A stretch of DNA of 8,333 nt, taken from positions 1-8,333 of the forward strand of contig WOZN01000097.1 in assembly GCA_011620245.1 (NCBI GenBank), written 5' to 3'. The notes beneath the pieces were generated by a model. It was given only the letters and a program-made list of their open reading frames with translations. It did no database searches and was not told the DNA's origin. The position numbers and the translations under genes are program-made. The stretch's first letter is position 1. Each line of letters opens with the position of its first letter. The stretch is from Acidovorax sp. (GTDB taxonomy: Bacteria > Pseudomonadota > Gammaproteobacteria > Burkholderiales > Burkholderiaceae_C). Positions 7,450 through 8,333 of this stretch are shown here, piece after piece.

Positions 7450-7475
7450 ATAAAAACAAGCAATTAGCGCAGTGA

Positions 7476-7660
7476 TCGCGCCAAGAGGGCGTCTTCCAGC
7501 GCAAGACGCTGAACAATGCAGGCGTCTCAAGCGCCCGGCAACTCACTCAAGCCATCCATGACTTCACCGCTGCATACAACGACAAGGCCGCCCCCTTCGT
7601 GTGGCGCAAGCGCGAGGTTCGGGGAACCCGGCTTCGAAACACTGTCGTTAATTTACGCAA
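7476..7660 (+). pseudogene. C-terminal remnant of an IS630-like transposase
   Basis: An open frame right after the tRNA, with no start and an upstream TGA at 7473, encodes about 60 residues. They include QRKTLNN, ARQLTQAIHDFTAAYN, AAPFVWRKREVRG and LRNTVVNL. This resembles the end of IS630/Tc1-mariner-type transposases, where an AI..F...YN...PF.W.K signature follows the last catalytic Glu. The catalytic DDE region is absent and the frame runs on without its own stop toward the convergent methyltransferase. It is a dead fragment, and the family assignment is from recall. A 7-bp stem (7489-7495 with 7503-7509) lies inside it. Sequence between 7450 and 7475 shows nothing further. Confidence 0.55.
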
Positions 7661-7662
7661 TT

Positions 7663-7682
7663 ACACGCTAGCACACGCTAGC
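7663..7682. repeat. Perfect 10-bp tandem duplication at the methyltransferase stop codon
   Basis: ACACGCTAGC is repeated twice without mismatch (7663-7672, 7673-7682). The second copy contains the TAG stop (7680-7678, minus strand) of the methyltransferase gene. The repeat marks the border between the transposase scrap and the methyltransferase. Confidence 0.8.
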
Positions 7683-8333
7683 GGCCAAAGGCAAACACCA
7701 CGGGCGTGCGGTTGTCCGTGGGAATTGCCTGCTGGCGCCACTGGCGCACCAGCTGGCTGCGGATCTGCACCTGGGGCAAGGTCAGCCCCCCTGCCAATGC
7801 CAGCCGCGTGTGGGGCTGCAGCGTCTGCACCAGGGCCTGCCACAGCGCCGCGTTGCGGTAGGGGGTTTCGATGAAGAGTTGCGTCTGTCCCGTCCTGAGG
7901 GCTACGGATTCCAGTGCGCGAATGCGCTGGCTGCGCTCCTGCGCGTCTTGCGGCAGGTAGCCGGCGAAGGCGAAATTCTGGCCGTTCAGGCCACTGGCGG
8001 CCAGCGCCAGCAGCAGCGAGACGGGGCCTACCAGCGGTACCACCGGAATGCCCAGGTCGTGCGCCGCGCGCACCACGGACGAGCCCGGGTCCGCCACAGC
8101 GGGCATGCCCGCTTCGCTGATCAGGCCCATGTCGTGCCCCAACAGGGCGGCAGCCAGCAGCGGGCGGGCGTCGAACGGCGCCGATCCCTTGTCGCCATGG
8201 TCGCCTTTCTTGTGGACCTCGCGCGGCAGCTCGGTGATGGTGTGCTGCTGCAGCGATGCGGCCAGCGGGTGCAGGGGCTCGATGCGCTTGAGGTAGGCGC
8301 GCGTGCTCTTGGCGTTCTCGCAGATCCAGTGCG
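7678..8333 (-). CDS. RsmI-like SAM-dependent methyltransferase (tetrapyrrole-methylase fold), N-terminus outside window
   Basis: 217 residues are visible, and the true start lies beyond the right edge. The frame continues without a stop through HWICENAKSTRAYLKR and ELPREVHKKGDHG up to the edge, so the in-window Met/Leu codons are not the start. The SAM-binding features are SEAGMPAVADPG (compare SDAGTPxISDPG in RsmI), PVVPLVGPVSLLLALAASG and FAFAGYLPQ. FIETPYR stands where RsmI has a YE(A/S)PHR motif. It ends AVFAFGR-like (VVFAFGR). RsmI 2'-O-methylates C1402 of 16S rRNA. This protein matches a shorter, separate Burkholderiales subgroup annotated only as SAM-dependent methyltransferase, as I recall it, so its substrate is not certain and it may coexist with a true rsmI elsewhere. 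Confidence 0.88.
   Translation of the reverse strand, partial: HWICENAKSTRAYLKRIEPLHPLAASLQQHTITELPREVHKKGDHGDKGSAPFDARPLLAAALLGHDMGLISEAGMPAVADPGSSVVRAAHDLGIPVVPLVGPVSLLLALAASGLNGQNFAFAGYLPQDAQERSQRIRALESVALRTGQTQLFIETPYRNAALWQALVQTLQPHTRLALAGGLTLPQVQIRSQLVRQWRQQAIPTDNRTPVVFAFGR

Noticed and set aside
7256..7546. Minus-strand open frames antisense to the tRNA-Ser region (75-96 residues)
   Set aside because: They are the reverse complement of a well-formed tRNA and the fragment beside it, a common source of spurious small proteins.

Overview
The window is high-GC DNA (I judge well above 60% by eye) from a betaproteobacterium. The protein flavour, the fkpB-ispH-radC order and an intergenic repeat that I recall from Acidovorax/Comamonas-type genomes all point to Burkholderiales, family Comamonadaceae. 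This placement is inferred from recall and was not searched.

Layout. On the minus strand, 1-1903 holds serS (seryl-tRNA synthetase), followed with a 4-base ATGA overlap by a partial FAH-superfamily (MhpD-like) hydratase. The hydratase leaves its reading frame about 60 bases before the window edge. A 235-bp divergent gap leads to a plus-strand two-CBS-domain protein (2139-2837). That gene converges on a minus-strand fkpB-ispH pair, with a Comamonadaceae-type intergenic repeat between the two convergent 3' ends. A short divergent region (4396-4487) with a perfect 8-bp hairpin separates fkpB from a plus-strand radC-smr pair joined by a TGATG junction. A plus-strand DUF3334-type gene (6341-7024) follows. 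It shows CheC/CheX-phosphatase sequence features and ends in a CheZ-like tail.

The last part (7025-7677) is an accessory junction. In order it holds a strong 3' hairpin, a 166-bp almost fully palindromic MITE-like element, a broken tRNA-Ser-like fragment with a 20-bp internal duplication, an intact tRNA-Ser(UGA), the C-terminal scrap of an IS630-like transposase, and a perfect 10-bp tandem repeat. That repeat carries the stop codon of a minus-strand RsmI-like SAM-dependent methyltransferase, which runs off the right edge.

How the genes relate. Most of the window is housekeeping: Ser-tRNA charging (synthetase and one of its tRNA substrates, about 5.5 kb apart), isoprenoid precursor synthesis (IspH) with its usual FKBP neighbour, and nucleic-acid maintenance (RadC, Smr). 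I found no complete new multi-gene system. The two most informative signals are the CheX-like protein with a putative CheY-docking tail, and the palindromic element with the tRNA and transposase debris beside it.
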